A stretch of 64,000 nucleotides of DNA from Gilliamella sp. wkB308 (GCF_001690185.1 NZ_LZGN01000037.1:298641-362640); one strand, 5' to 3'. Positions 40,810-51,785 are shown, numbered from the stretch's first letter. Notes: generated by a model not told the origin, from the sequence alone. A program made the numbers and translations.

Positions 40810-42756
40810 TCAATGTTCCTTATTCTTAGATAAATTAGCTGCTTTATCAGCATCATACCACCAACTATCCACGCCTATTGCATAAGTGGGTTGGATGTCT
40901 GGTTGCCCAAATTTATTCCAGTAAGCATAAAATGTTTGGCTATTATACCACATGGGGATCATGGGGTATTCTTGAGTAAGAATACGATCAAGCGCTCGTC
41001 CTAGTGGAATTAGTGCTTCTTGATTATCGACATTCTTGGTGATTTCGGCGATGATACCGTCAATGGCTTGATTATGTAAACCTGACCCATTCCATGACGA
41101 ATTCAAATACTCACTCCCCCAAAGAATCATCAGATCCGACGTTGGATAATTCACTGCCCCATAATTACGAGCCATCATATCATAATCACGTTCTCGCATA
41201 CGGCGTAAGTGCTGAGCCGAATCTAACAACGTAATTTTCATTTTAATACCTAGTTGTGCTAAGCTTTGCTGAAATGGAATAGCATATTTAATATCTTCAC
41301 CAAGGTAAGCAATAAGTTCAAATTCAAACGGTTGCTTTGTTTGTGCATTGACAAGCACGCCATTTTCAATTTTCCAGCCAGCTTGATTAAGTAATTGAGT
41401 GGCTTTTAATAAATTTTCACGATTAAAGCCCATCCCGTCACTTCTAGGCAATGAATAAGTATCACCAAAAGCACGTTCGGGGATAATATCTTTATAGATA
41501 TTAAGCCATTTTAGCTCTTGTTCGGTAGATATTCCTTTTGCAGCATAAATTGTATTTTCAAAAAAACTGGTTGGTCTTTTATAACTGTTATAGTAATAAG
41601 CACGATTTAACCACTCAAAATCAAATGCTAACGTAATCGCTTCACGAACTTTAATATCTTTAAACAGATCTTTTTGTAAATTAAAGGCTAACCATCTGGT
41701 ATCGGTGGCAGTTTTTATCGGCTTTTCCTGCTTGATGATATCGTTTGTGTCAAAATAATGGCCTTGATATTGTGTAAACCAATTTTTAGGTTGAGACTCG
41801 CCCCGAAAATCATATTCACCGGCTTTAAAGGCTTCTAATGCAATACTGCTATCCATATAGTACTCAATACGTTTTTCATCAAAATTATCTAACCCTTTAT
41901 TAACAGGTAAATCTTTTGCCCAATAGTTAGGATTTCGCTGATAAATTACATACTGCCCCATTTTATAATCGCTAATATAGTAAGGCCCACTGCCAACCGG
42001 TGGGGTCGTTAAGGGTTCAGAAAAATTAAGATTTTGCCAAAAATGCTTAGGAATAACTCGCATACTGCCGACAAACGAAAATAATTTTTCACGATCGGAT
42101 TTTGGCAATTCAATACGAACTCGATAAGTATCTAGAGCCTTTACCGTCACGCCTTGATTATAGACTTTATATTGAGGCACACCTTCTGTCATAAATTTAT
42201 GAAAGGTAAATTCCACATCTTCAGCAGTTATTGGCTGATCATCTTGAAAACGCGCATTAGGATTAATTAAAACCTCAGCCCAGCGGTAACTATCAGAATA
42301 AGTAATCGACGTTGCTATCAATGGATAAAAGCTAGTGATATCATCTGCGGTATTCGTAAAAAGGGTATCATATAGTGCACCTGAATTTTTTTCGGGCGCA
42401 CCACGACTGGCATAGCGATTGAAATTATCAAACGAACCAATCTCAGCTAGTTTAATAATTCCACCTTTCGGCGCATTTGGATTCACATATTCTAAATGTT
42501 CAAAATTGTCAGGATATTTAGGTTCGCCTAATAACGAAAAAATAGTTTTATGATAAATCTGTTCGTTCGTTTGAACGGCGTTGCGCACTGCCATTTGCTG
42601 ACGACTATCTGAAGACTGTTCAGCTGCTTGTGACGCTTGTTGAGTTATTTTGTCTTCTGTTTGATTGGCATTAACAGATTGAGGAATAATAACAAATCCA
42701 CTCATACAACAAGCAATGAGTACTGATTTTATTTTGGGTTTGATTTGACGAATCAT
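40810..42756 (-). CDS. yejA: Peptide/microcin C ABC transporter substrate-binding protein YejA
   Basis: Periplasmic binding protein (SBP_bac_5 family) for oligopeptides including microcin C-like compounds. The 648-aa product has a signal peptide (cleavage near SVNA), followed by a Gln/Ala-rich stretch and the canonical [13 protein letters not shown]. First gene of yejABEF and divergent from cas3. Confidence 0.94.
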   Translation of the reverse strand: MIRQIKPKIKSVLIACCMSGFVIIPQSVNANQTEDKITQQASQAAEQSSDSRQQMAVRNAVQTNEQIYHKTIFSLLGEPKYPDNFEHLEYVNPNAPKGGIIKLAEIGSFDNFNRYASRGAPEKNSGALYDTLFTNTADDITSFYPLIATSITYSDSYRWAEVLINPNARFQDDQPITAEDVEFTFHKFMTEGVPQYKVYNQGVTVKALDTYRVRIELPKSDREKLFSFVGSMRVIPKHFWQNLNFSEPLTTPPVGSGPYYISDYKMGQYVIYQRNPNYWAKDLPVNKGLDNFDEKRIEYYMDSSIALEAFKAGEYDFRGESQPKNWFTQYQGHYFDTNDIIKQEKPIKTATDTRWLAFNLQKDLFKDIKVREAITLAFDFEWLNRAYYYNSYKRPTSFFENTIYAAKGISTEQELKWLNIYKDIIPERAFGDTYSLPRSDGMGFNRENLLKATQLLNQAGWKIENGVLVNAQTKQPFEFELIAYLGEDIKYAIPFQQSLAQLGIKMKITLLDSAQHLRRMRERDYDMMARNYGAVNYPTSDLMILWGSEYLNSSWNGSGLHNQAIDGIIAEITKNVDNQEALIPLGRALDRILTQEYPMIPMWYNSQTFYAYWNKFGQPDIQPTYAIGVDSWWYDADKAANLSKNKEH

Positions 42757-43139
42757 CCTAATTTAATTCCTGTTTTAATCAATTTTAAATTTATTTGTTA
42801 GCGCAAAATTTTATTGTCATCGGTAATGACTAAAATTATTTACCCTCATCATTTAAAATATTCTATTTTGCAAAACTACAATTAAGTGAGCAAAATCTAA
42901 ATATTAGCACTAAATTCACCCTGTACAACAACCATTATAATCTGACTAATTAATTAATCATCAAAAAAGTTTAACATTTACTTTATGTTTCAGTATAAAA
43001 GATTTTGTTTCATTTTTATACTAAACAGATTATATTAACAAACTAAATTTTTCAAAATTTAATGAAAATTATTAAGTTAAATAAGTTTGTATAAAAAAAC
43101 GGACTAAAACAGTAGCAAAACAATCAAGGAATACATTTA
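42757..43139. other. Divergent promoter region yejA / cas3
   Basis: 383 bp of AT-rich DNA that should hold promoters for both genes. I see no strong consensus promoter and no CRISPR-like repeat. ACGGA at 43099-43103 repeats the first five bases of the mini-CRISPR seed, but the match stops there. Confidence 0.45.
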
Positions 43140-45833
43140 GTGACTCAGCCATTTTATCAATATTGGGGCAAATACCATCAAAGTTCTGACAACAATAGTT
43201 ATCACTTACTTGCTTACCATAACTTAGATGTCGCCGCGTGTGGTTATCAAATAGTTAAACAAAATTTATTTAACTCTTCACAATTATTTGAACAAATTGG
43301 TTTTTCTGCGAAAGATATCGATCAAGCAGCGCTTTGGTTTGCTTATTTTTTAGCTTGGCATGATATTGGTAAATTTGCGAATGGATTCCAAGCATTATTT
43401 AAACACAATCATCCGCAGCTTGTCAGCGTCGATCCATCTAAAAGCTATAATTCCAGACATGATTCGCTTGGTTTTTGGTTATGGAATAACTCACTTAAAC
43501 ACCAACCAAACCTCAAGCTTGAACAACATAGTGAAGATATTGATGAATTATATGACACATGGCTGCTTATTATGACGGGACATCATGGCAAGCCACCAGA
43601 ACGAGGTGCAGATGGTAATTTATCATTTAATGAACAAGATAAACAATCGGCTTTAGACTATATTATCGCACTGAATCAATTGTTTATTGTCGATAACAAT
43701 CTAGCACACTATGCTTGTCAATTTTTTGACATAAATTATCATAAAAAATTAAAACAAATAAGTTGGTTAATTGCGGGTTTAACCGTAATTAGTGATTGGC
43801 TTGGTTCAAATGAACAATTTTTTCCGTTTTGTTCACAGCCCATGCCACTTGATGAATATTGGCACAATCATGCGATGTTGAAAGCAGAAAAAGCCATTGC
43901 CACTTTACCAACAGCATCGCCAATCACCCCTTTTAGTGATATTAAAAATTTGTTTCCTTTCATTGAAAAACCAACACCACTACAGCAACAAGCGTTAACC
44001 TGTCAACTTTCTGATAATGGTGCAGAGCTTTTTATTATGGAGGATGTGACGGGTGCAGGAAAAACGGAAGCGTCAATGATTTTAGCCCATCGGCTTATGA
44101 CAGCTAAAAAAGCACAGGGTATATATATTGGCTTACCAACGCAAGCAACAGCTAATGCTATTTATCAACGTACCGCTCAAGTCTACGAACAATTATATCA
44201 AGCTGATAGCCATCCTTCGCTGGTACTGGCTCATGGGTCTAGCTATATGAATCCGCATTTTACTCAAACAATTTTAAATCACGATGAAATTAGCCAGCAA
44301 AAATACCCTAAAGGTGAACAATCGGTGAGTGGAGAATGTAATGAATGGTTTGTTGATACTCGAAAAAAATCGTTATTAGCTGAAGTTGGGGTTGGCACGT
44401 TAGATCAAGCATTAATGGCAATTATGCCTTTCAAACATCAATCGTTACGTTTATTAGGATTACGCCATAAATTACTGATATTAGACGAAGTTCATGCTTA
44501 TGACAGTTACATGGTAAAATTACTCGAAAACTTATTACATTACCATGCGTTACAAGGTGGCAGTGTTATTATTTTGACAGCAACATTACCTTTTTTTCTG
44601 CGTCAAAAACTACTCGATGCCTTTTATAAAGGCTTAATTGGCAATAAACAAGCTTTAAAATTAGAACAGTCATTACCTTTTCCACTCATGACACAGCTTA
44701 ATCATAACGGCTTAGTTGAACAAGCGATTGAAACCCGACAAGAAGTTAAACGCCAAGTAAATATCGAATGGATTAACAATTTTGAAGCAGGAATAGACAA
44801 AATCAGTAAAGCAATACAACAAGGTAAAATTATTTGTTGGATCAAAAACAGTGTGCAAGATGCAATTAGTCTATATCAACAAATTCAACTCAATTTACAA
44901 CTGGATCATACACAAATCCTACTTTTTCATAGCCGTTTTGCGTATTGTGACCGTTTGGAAATTGAAGAAAAAACATTACAATGGGCTGGAAAAACATCGA
45001 ATCATCAAATTCGTGCAGGAAAAGTCATTATAGCAACGCAAGTGATTGAACAATCCTTGGATCTTGATTTTGATGAAATGATCAGCGATATTGCCCCGAT
45101 AGATTTATTAATACAACGAGCTGGACGTTTACAACGCCATATTCGCGACAAACAGGGTAATATCAAGTCATATGATGTAAAAAATCAATCGTTTGATGAA
45201 CGCCATCCCCCTACCCTAACCGTGCTTGCCCCAGATTGGCAAGCTGAACCTAAAGCGAATTGGCTTGACGAACCAGCCTTTCGAAATACCAGTTATGTTT
45301 ACGCTAATCCGGCTCATTTATGGTATACCCAAAAGACACTATCCGAGCAAGGTTGCATTAAAATGCCGGATGATGCAAGGCAATTAATCGAATCCGTTTA
45401 TAAACAAGGTCTTGAACCACCAGCAGGATTACAAAAAGGTTATTATGGTGCTCAAGGGGCTAATTTAAGTAAATCGTCAATCGCCAATCAAAACGTATTA
45501 AATTTGAATGAAGGTTATAAACGTGATCCAAAAATGGGATGGGATAACGAAGTCGAAGTGGCGACTCGTTTATCAGAAGATAGCGTTGATATCTATTTAG
45601 CTTATCAACAAAATGAAAAAATTATTCCTTACTCTAGTCATAGTGAATACGCCTGGGAGCAAAGTCGAATTTCGCTAAGACGTGCAAAATGGGAAAAAAT
45701 TAAAAATCAGATCCCTCAACTTGATCAAACGAGTTTAGAAAAACTCAGACAACAAATACATAGACCAACAGCGATAATTGTTTTACTCAATGAAAAATCA
45801 GACTTTTATTCTAAAAAATTGGGGTTTATCTAG
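43140..45833 (+). CDS. cas3: CRISPR-associated nuclease-helicase Cas3, type I-E
   Basis: Recruited by Cascade to nick and unwind target DNA. The 897-aa product has the N-terminal HD nuclease (LAWHDIGKFANGF, His-Asp at 74-75, plus TGHHGKPP), then an SF2 helicase: Walker A GAGKTEA near residue 304, DEVH box ILDEVHAYD near 447, ILTATLPFFLRQ, and the motif VI segment IQRAGRLQRH. Start is GTG at 43140. All catalytic motifs look intact. It is unlinked from the Cascade operon by frdCD, a ynfC-like gene and yejABEF. Confidence 0.96.
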   Translation: MTQPFYQYWGKYHQSSDNNSYHLLAYHNLDVAACGYQIVKQNLFNSSQLFEQIGFSAKDIDQAALWFAYFLAWHDIGKFANGFQALFKHNHPQLVSVDPSKSYNSRHDSLGFWLWNNSLKHQPNLKLEQHSEDIDELYDTWLLIMTGHHGKPPERGADGNLSFNEQDKQSALDYIIALNQLFIVDNNLAHYACQFFDINYHKKLKQISWLIAGLTVISDWLGSNEQFFPFCSQPMPLDEYWHNHAMLKAEKAIATLPTASPITPFSDIKNLFPFIEKPTPLQQQALTCQLSDNGAELFIMEDVTGAGKTEASMILAHRLMTAKKAQGIYIGLPTQATANAIYQRTAQVYEQLYQADSHPSLVLAHGSSYMNPHFTQTILNHDEISQQKYPKGEQSVSGECNEWFVDTRKKSLLAEVGVGTLDQALMAIMPFKHQSLRLLGLRHKLLILDEVHAYDSYMVKLLENLLHYHALQGGSVIILTATLPFFLRQKLLDAFYKGLIGNKQALKLEQSLPFPLMTQLNHNGLVEQAIETRQEVKRQVNIEWINNFEAGIDKISKAIQQGKIICWIKNSVQDAISLYQQIQLNLQLDHTQILLFHSRFAYCDRLEIEEKTLQWAGKTSNHQIRAGKVIIATQVIEQSLDLDFDEMISDIAPIDLLIQRAGRLQRHIRDKQGNIKSYDVKNQSFDERHPPTLTVLAPDWQAEPKANWLDEPAFRNTSYVYANPAHLWYTQKTLSEQGCIKMPDDARQLIESVYKQGLEPPAGLQKGYYGAQGANLSKSSIANQNVLNLNEGYKRDPKMGWDNEVEVATRLSEDSVDIYLAYQQNEKIIPYSSHSEYAWEQSRISLRRAKWEKIKNQIPQLDQTSLEKLRQQIHRPTAIIVLLNEKSDFYSKKLGFI

Positions 45834-46189
45834 GATAAAATTTTATTCGATTACGGTACTTATTCATTTTGACGTATTTTTTAATAATTATCTGTTTACT
45901 GATCAAAATAGGTAAAAAGGAAGTATGTATTAATTGTTTAATTTCTTTTAGCGATAGGATTCGTAGGAGATTTTAGGATTATGGTTTTAAAATTTATTTT
46001 ATGTAAAACTTTTCATAATAGCGTTTAAACTACCCATTGCTGGTCATACGTGTTTTTATGCATATAAGAAGCAACTAAAATCAGTTACGATATTGTTTTA
46101 TACAATAGAAGATATTTTGTGTGTAAAAAAGATTGTTAATTGAATGTTTGATACCATTAATAATAAATTTCACTGTTATTTTAACCAAC
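45834..46189. other. Intergenic region after cas3
   Basis: About 360 bp of AT-rich sequence with no recognisable gene, repeat or RNA. Short frames here have no start or ribosome site. Confidence 0.5.
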
Positions 46190-46222
46190 AAAGTTAATCC
46201 TTAGTGATAAGGATTAACTTTT
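46190..46222. terminator. Bidirectional terminator between cas3 and trbM
   Basis: Perfect 14-bp stem (AAAGTTAATCCTTA / TAAGGATTAACTTT), 4-nt GTGA loop, with a T-run on the plus side. It lies between the plus-strand cas3 and the minus-strand type IV secretion cluster. Confidence 0.85.
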
Positions 46223-46315
46223 TAGTTTTCGTTAACAGTCATTATCAACTTTTGGTTGTTCAAATTGATAGTTTGCTGTTTATATTTTCATGTCAGAAAT
46301 CATTTAAAATTTAGC

Positions 46316-47278
46316 TTAATTTTCATCTTTCCAACATTTTTTGGTAATTGGGTAATGTTTAAAATAACCATAACCAAAATTTATTTTTTCCATATGCCCT
46401 TTATTTCCTTGACTTTTCCATGCATCATATTCTTTTTTCGGATTTTTTCCTCTAATTATTATCGCACTGTAACCTCGTCGCCAATCTTTGTTTGAGTAAT
46501 AGGTTCCATCACAATGATAAGTAGGTAGTTTGATATCAGAATAGGCATGGTTGGCTAATGCTTCACAGTAATCTGGTAATTTTGCAATGGTTCTTATACT
46601 ATCCCCTTTTTTATCTTGCAAGTTGTTTAATTCGTCAGCTGTACAATCTGTTTTTTGGTTTGGAATAATATCGTTGACTAGGTTATTTAAATTTTGGTCA
46701 TCATTATCAACCGGACACATTGCTAAAAAAGATTTTCTTGCTGTTAGCGTTTTTGTCCAATTGAAAATCCCTCTGGTAATTACTTTTATTGAAAAGAATT
46801 TTTTAAGATAAGATGTACATTCACTCGGCCGTGTTACTGAAGATAAACATAAAATAACACCACAAGCTATTGCTTGGTCATTAGAAAGATCTTTTTGGTT
46901 TATATTAAATCGATTTTTTTTGTCATTAGTAAAATGAGTCAGGTTATCTGATATTCCCACGTTTTCGCGATAGTCTATATCGTTTGTGTTAGCAGGACTT
47001 GAGCTTGTAACTATTGTTGATTCTTTAGTTTCGGCAAGCCTATCGATTATACTTTTGTCATCTTCTTTTAAAGATGGGTTGTTTTTTTCAATGAGTTGTA
47101 TTTTCTCTTTTAGATCGCTAGCTTTGAGCTGATCTGTTGGCGATATATGTTCTTTTGACATAATTGTTTTATATTCAAACCGGTATCTATCTAAGTCTTC
47201 TTTTTCATCAGCAAAACTGTTTAATGAAAAAAAAGCAGTCAATATGATAATTGTCTTGAAATAGTTCATTTTTTTCAT
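46316..47278 (-). CDS. TrbM/KikA-like conjugal transfer protein
   Basis: Exported protein of 320 aa: signal peptide (IIILTAFFSLNSFA), a variable middle, then a TrbM domain with LSNDQAIACGVILCLSS, the Cys-containing PSECTSYLKKFF and a later SFLAMCP, conserved Cys that probably form disulfides. TrbM proteins accompany conjugative type IV systems; their exact function is unclear. Last gene of the cluster. Confidence 0.75.
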   Translation of the reverse strand: MKKMNYFKTIIILTAFFSLNSFADEKEDLDRYRFEYKTIMSKEHISPTDQLKASDLKEKIQLIEKNNPSLKEDDKSIIDRLAETKESTIVTSSSPANTNDIDYRENVGISDNLTHFTNDKKNRFNINQKDLSNDQAIACGVILCLSSVTRPSECTSYLKKFFSIKVITRGIFNWTKTLTARKSFLAMCPVDNDDQNLNNLVNDIIPNQKTDCTADELNNLQDKKGDSIRTIAKLPDYCEALANHAYSDIKLPTYHCDGTYYSNKDWRRGYSAIIIRGKNPKKEYDAWKSQGNKGHMEKINFGYGYFKHYPITKKCWKDEN

Positions 47279-47484
47279 AATATTACCTGCTTTTATAGTA
47301 ATTGAATGTTATCAATTTTGTTTTTTGATATACATTTGTGTTTCATTGTTTTGTTCATTGAATAACATCTTTTAATACGCTTATTATTCGTTATTTTTAG
47401 ATGTTATCGCTGGTTTTATTTAGTTTTATTATTTTATTGTTTTCCTATTCCCATGTTATTTTTTAATAACATATGTTTTAAATT

Positions 47485-47922
47485 TTATTTTGATTTTACA
47501 ATCTTATCCCCCTGTTTTCCTGAAAATATAAATGTGACAAATTCATTTTTATCAACCATTTCTTCTGTTACAAATTGGCATTTAATCCCTATTTTTCTGA
47601 AATAATTTTCATAGAGATAAATATTTTTTTTGTTGCCAATTATTTTTATTGAATCGGCATGAGTTGCTAAAAAAATGACAGTTATTTTGTCTGACTCTTT
47701 AATTGGCTCGCCTACTACAGTATAAATCACTGATTTATCTTTAAAGTCCTTTATAATTTGTTCATTAGGTGACAGTCGACTTGTCGGATATCGAAATAGT
47801 TGATCTTGATATACAGATTTATAGTTGTCACTATTCAATTTAGGTGGTTTAGGTGGATTTGAACAACCTGTTAGGTATCCTATTAATATAATTAATAACC
47901 CTTTAATTAAATAACTTTTCAT
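47485..47922 (-). CDS. Type IV secretion lipoprotein, Cag12-like
   Basis: 145-aa lipoprotein with signal peptide and lipobox (IGYLTGC, then SNPPKPPKL). The Pro-rich start of the mature protein resembles Cag12-family proteins found beside VirB clusters. I choose the ATG at 47922, which has AAGGA eight bases upstream; an in-frame ATG at 47931 is too close to that site. Overlaps the end of virB11. Confidence 0.6.
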   Translation of the reverse strand: MKSYLIKGLLIILIGYLTGCSNPPKPPKLNSDNYKSVYQDQLFRYPTSRLSPNEQIIKDFKDKSVIYTVVGEPIKESDKITVIFLATHADSIKIIGNKKNIYLYENYFRKIGIKCQFVTEEMVDKNEFVTFIFSGKQGDKIVKSK

Positions 47923-48916
47923 AATCAACATCCTTAAAATAGACTTCTGTAATTTTTCTTGAACCAGAAAAAGCTGACATTTGAATGACTACATCAATTG
48001 ATAACCCTATCATTTTAGCAACAGTTTTATCACTTAATCCCACGGCTTTAGGATTTTCCATTACATTAGTCACCATTTTTTGAAAAGTCATTTCAACTGT
48101 AGGTGAATGATAAGAACATAGTGTTCCATTGTGGCCACTACCAATTACTTTGATGAGATCTAAGGCGACTTGATCTCGTATTTCAGCCAGTAGAATTCTG
48201 GTTGGTTTTAATCGTAAACATGCTTTTAGTAATTTTGATGGCGTTACCGGATCTTCTTCTTTGTATTGGCTATCATAGAAAAGTTGGGCATAGTTACCAT
48301 GATTAAAAAAGGCTAATTCTTCTGTATCTTCGATAGATATTAACCGTGCATTTAATGGTATAAACTCCATTAAGCTTTTCATGAAGGTCGTTTTTCCCGA
48401 TCCTGTTTCACCACAAAAAATGATGTTTTTACCCACAGCTACGGCTTTTTTTATAAAATCGACGAAATTTCTGCTAAGATAAAGTTCTTTTAACTCTTCA
48501 TCATCTCTACTTTTATCACCAAATGCTTTGATATCATTAAATAAACCTTGTTCAACATACTTTTGATACGGGACATTGGTTTTATGATTTTTTCGGATAT
48601 CTACAATTAAGTTTTTAGATGCGGGTGCATAAACTAATTGTATTCTTTCACCACTGATTAATGTCCCACTTAAAAAGGGGTTAGTTTCACCTAATTTTGT
48701 ATTATTGTAATTTGCCGCGGTCGTCGCAAAAGATTGTAAAAGTGAACCTGGTTTTTTTATATCGTTTTCAATCGATTCTTTTTTTATCCATTCATCGTCA
48801 GTTGTTTCAACCCACAATGCACCATCAGGATTGACACAAATTTCTTTTATTTTCGGATCTGATAGGTATTTTCCAAATAGTACTTCTGTATTTTCCCAAA
48901 AAATAGTATTCATCAT
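47903..48916 (-). CDS. virB11: Type IV secretion ATPase VirB11
   Basis: Hexameric cytoplasmic ATPase powering pilus assembly and substrate transfer. The 337-aa product has Walker A FCGETGSGKTTFM near residue 170, the Asp box region SIEDTEEL, and the His box HNGTLCSYHSPT. ATG overlaps the virB10 stop by 4 nt. Confidence 0.95.
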   Translation of the reverse strand: MMNTIFWENTEVLFGKYLSDPKIKEICVNPDGALWVETTDDEWIKKESIENDIKKPGSLLQSFATTAANYNNTKLGETNPFLSGTLISGERIQLVYAPASKNLIVDIRKNHKTNVPYQKYVEQGLFNDIKAFGDKSRDDEELKELYLSRNFVDFIKKAVAVGKNIIFCGETGSGKTTFMKSLMEFIPLNARLISIEDTEELAFFNHGNYAQLFYDSQYKEEDPVTPSKLLKACLRLKPTRILLAEIRDQVALDLIKVIGSGHNGTLCSYHSPTVEMTFQKMVTNVMENPKAVGLSDKTVAKMIGLSIDVVIQMSAFSGSRKITEVYFKDVDYEKLFN

Positions 48917-50013
48917 TTTCTGTACTCTAATTTATAAACATCGCTAAAATCAATATCTTGGTTAGTGTAAATACCAACACTATCACCATGATTACGATAT
49001 ATTGTTGGTGGAATATCAACATTTTTCTCAATTATCGATTTAGCAACATCCGTTCCACCTTGAGTGGTATTATTTAAATCAGTAAAAGTGTGTTCTTTTT
49101 GTAATCGTGATGCAGCAGCACTTGACAGATCACTCATCAAAGAAACTAACACAGCATTACCAAAACGAGTCCAAAAATGATTATCAACCCAACCACTAAT
49201 ACCTTGACCACCTAATACATCACTCGCCCCTGAATCAATTCTTATTATTAAATTATTGGGTGTTCTGATCTCTTCCCATAAAACAAACACTCTATCGTCA
49301 CCTTGATTAACACTGGCTCGTCTGAAGGCTCCATTAACTATTGAACCTTTTTCTATGAGTAAAGTCGTACCATTTGCCGAATAAACATCATCACTGATAA
49401 TGCATCCAACATCACCACTAATTTGGCTAATCAATGCTGTTCTTAATGAGCATTTAATAAATGTTCCCCTGTAAATTGATAAATTAGGGTTAAGTTTTAA
49501 TACTTCCGCCTTAACAATCTTGGTACCTTGTTTGTTTTTTTCATTATCGACAGAACTTTGTTGTTGAGGTGTTGGTTGAACTATTGGTTGGGTTTCTTGT
49601 TGTTTTGCATCTTTATCATCACCTTTAGCTAATCCGAAACGCCCTTTTATAATTATGGGTTTTGACTCTATTTCAACTTCATTTGGGATTGGATTTTCTG
49701 GATCAACACCATTTTCTGGATCATTCGGGGGTAAAAGATTATCAGGATTTCTAGTATTTCTTGTAATATTAAATGATCTATTATCAACAGTAACAATTTC
49801 GGGTTCTCCTTCATGTCTATCTGCTGTTAATGATGTTTTGAGCGATAAGATTCCCTTTGCTAACATAAATAACACAATAGCGATAACAATCATCAACATG
49901 AAAATTGTTTTAAATGATATTCCTTTTGATTTTTTCTCATTTTTCAATTCATCAGCGATATTCGATTTCAAATTTTCTTCATTTGACTCCATATTATTTT
50001 GATTGACACTCAT
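48913..50013 (-). CDS. virB10: Type IV secretion core protein VirB10
   Basis: Spans both membranes and links energy to the outer pore. The 366-aa product has a cytoplasmic tail, one membrane helix (TIFMLMIVIAIVLFMLAKG near residue 40), a Pro-rich and Gln-rich linker, and the C-terminal barrel domain (IYRGTFIKCSLRTALIS, IEKGSIVNGAFRR). Confidence 0.93.
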   Translation of the reverse strand: MSVNQNNMESNEENLKSNIADELKNEKKSKGISFKTIFMLMIVIAIVLFMLAKGILSLKTSLTADRHEGEPEIVTVDNRSFNITRNTRNPDNLLPPNDPENGVDPENPIPNEVEIESKPIIIKGRFGLAKGDDKDAKQQETQPIVQPTPQQQSSVDNEKNKQGTKIVKAEVLKLNPNLSIYRGTFIKCSLRTALISQISGDVGCIISDDVYSANGTTLLIEKGSIVNGAFRRASVNQGDDRVFVLWEEIRTPNNLIIRIDSGASDVLGGQGISGWVDNHFWTRFGNAVLVSLMSDLSSAAASRLQKEHTFTDLNNTTQGGTDVAKSIIEKNVDIPPTIYRNHGDSVGIYTNQDIDFSDVYKLEYRK

Positions 50014-50022
50014 TTTCTATCC

Positions 50023-50895
50023 TTACTGGTTGATCACTCTGATTACATTATCGCTTATTGTTGTTTTATATTCAGGTTTATAGGTTCCGTAAGACTGATT
50101 AAAAATCCCAACAACCTTGTTACCATTTCTTAAAATTAATTTTTCTGCCACTTTATGAACCACTAACGTTCGGTAATTATTTAATACATCGGCTCGCATA
50201 TTGTAGGTGAGCATTTCTTCTGATCTATTTTTATTCACTAAAAATACGCTTGGGATCTCTTTTTCATTGGAAAACCCTAAAAAGGTTAGTATGCCATCAT
50301 CATAAACAAAATCCGGTACAATACTTTCACTTCCTTTATTAACAGATTTGTAATAATTCCAGTTCACAGGTGTACTTAACTTGCCTAATGATTTTGTTAT
50401 AAGTTGTTTGTTTTTCTCTTCTTGATATATTTTTGCTTTTCTTATATTTTCATTTTTTATGGCTAAGGCTCTATCCTTCGGATAATTAAAGCGTACAATA
50501 AAAGAGTTATTATCTTGTTTTTCATCTATCATTAATTGGAATGAGTATTCCCTTTTATCGGTAATCACAATTAAATTGGTATTCCAATCTGGTGATGATG
50601 GTTTATAAAATGTCCCTTCCCCATTGTCGATAGGTTTGGGCATTATGATTAAATAATTATTTTGTATTTTATGTTGCCAACCCTCTTCAAAACCTGTAGT
50701 TACATATTGTATGTTTTCATTATCTGAAAATTTTATGGTTGTGGTGTAACCGTCTACTGCAATGATTTTAGTTACATCATCATTATTATAGTCAAGCTCT
50801 CGAACACGATAATCAAAATTAGATTTTGGGGGATCGGTTTCGGAATATGCATTAAACGTGATTAATACTATTAAAAATGTAATCAGCTTTTTCAT
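50023..50895 (-). CDS. virB9: Type IV secretion core protein VirB9
   Basis: Outer-membrane ring component. The 290-aa product has a signal peptide (cleavage near AYS), VREL-type start, and the C-terminal VirB7-binding domain with PDFVYDDGILTFLGF and VFLVNKNRSEEML. Sits between virB8 and virB10 in the standard order. Confidence 0.93.
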   Translation of the reverse strand: MKKLITFLIVLITFNAYSETDPPKSNFDYRVRELDYNNDDVTKIIAVDGYTTTIKFSDNENIQYVTTGFEEGWQHKIQNNYLIIMPKPIDNGEGTFYKPSSPDWNTNLIVITDKREYSFQLMIDEKQDNNSFIVRFNYPKDRALAIKNENIRKAKIYQEEKNKQLITKSLGKLSTPVNWNYYKSVNKGSESIVPDFVYDDGILTFLGFSNEKEIPSVFLVNKNRSEEMLTYNMRADVLNNYRTLVVHKVAEKLILRNGNKVVGIFNQSYGTYKPEYKTTISDNVIRVINQ

Positions 50896-50900
50896 TAAAA

Positions 50901-51599
50901 TTACCTATTTTCTGTATCGACGGTGTAAGATAATATTTGAAATCCTAACGGATTGGATGTTCTATGATTTAACGCTAGTGATAAATTTGGTTTATAGTCA
51001 TATGCTATGGTAGCAAAGATTCTTTTGCTCACTCTTTCATTGTTAGCTAAGTTTACCCTTGTCAATTCTGCCCGTGCAATTGCAGTCTTCGTGTTAGTCT
51101 CTCCTTCACTTACTCCCAAATTTATAGACAAAATTTTTACTTCAATAGCATAACCATCCCCATACAATTTATACGGCGCATTATCTGCATTAAATAAGCC
51201 GATATACTGCCGATTAACATTTGCTGATCCATATAATTGCACTCTTTCATAATCTTGTTGAAGAGTTTCATAAACATATTTTTCACGTAATTCAATATAA
51301 TGAGCTATCCAAAATCGATCGAGTGCTTCATCAGGGGTAAAGGATTGATCCGTTAAGGATGGAATAATATCAGTATAGCCTGTATTGCTATCGACTCGAA
51401 TAACATAGGGTTGAGTCTCTTTCAATGGTAATAAAAATGCAAATGACCCCGTTAACACTAGCGAATATAAGATAAAAATACTTGCTACTATCCATGCTAA
51501 TTTTTTGGATTTTTCCTGATTCTGGATAATATTTTTTTCGAAAGTTAGACTTTCTTTTGTAAGTTCATCTATAACTTGTATCCTTTTTTTGTCTGACAT
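50901..51599 (-). CDS. virB8: Type IV secretion inner-membrane protein VirB8
   Basis: Assembly factor of the inner-membrane complex. The 232-aa product has a short cytoplasmic N-terminus, one membrane helix (LAWIVASIFILYSLVLTG) and a periplasmic NTF2-like domain with PYVIRVDSNTGYTDII and PLGFQILSYTVDTE at the end. Confidence 0.92.
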   Translation of the reverse strand: MSDKKRIQVIDELTKESLTFEKNIIQNQEKSKKLAWIVASIFILYSLVLTGSFAFLLPLKETQPYVIRVDSNTGYTDIIPSLTDQSFTPDEALDRFWIAHYIELREKYVYETLQQDYERVQLYGSANVNRQYIGLFNADNAPYKLYGDGYAIEVKILSINLGVSEGETNTKTAIARAELTRVNLANNERVSKRIFATIAYDYKPNLSLALNHRTSNPLGFQILSYTVDTENR

Positions 51600-51785
51600 T
51601 TACTGCGCCTTTATATTTTCTATTAGTTGATAAGTAATAATGTCACTATTCACCGCTTGTAATTGGTTATTTTCAAGAGGAACAGTATTTTTTCTTTTAA
51701 CACAGCCTACTACTAACGTTAACAACAATAGAGAAATTATAATTATTTTCATTTTTTTACCATGTTTAATTATTTTTTGAATCAT
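51600..51785 (-). CDS. virB7: VirB7-like lipoprotein
   Basis: 61-aa lipoprotein with lipobox LVVGC after a hydrophobic segment. The position between virB6 and virB8 and the small size fit VirB7, which pairs with VirB9 in the outer-membrane pore. The start at 51785 overlaps virB6 by 4 nt (ATGA); an inner ATG at 51752 would give a more typical signal peptide, so the true start is uncertain. Confidence 0.75.
   Translation of the reverse strand: MIQKIIKHGKKMKIIIISLLLLTLVVGCVKRKNTVPLENNQLQAVNSDIITYQLIENIKAQ

Noticed and set aside
40809..40856. Longer yejB start at 40856
   Set aside because: It would overlap the end of yejA and add residues unlike any YejB N-terminus; the ATG at 40808 has a ribosome site and the expected first membrane helix.
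43094..43112. Possible second mini-CRISPR target in front of cas3 (ACGGA preceded by AAA)
   Set aside because: Only the first five seed bases match, a pairing seed position (7) is wrong and the PAM would be AAA. A five-base match is expected by chance in this length of sequence.
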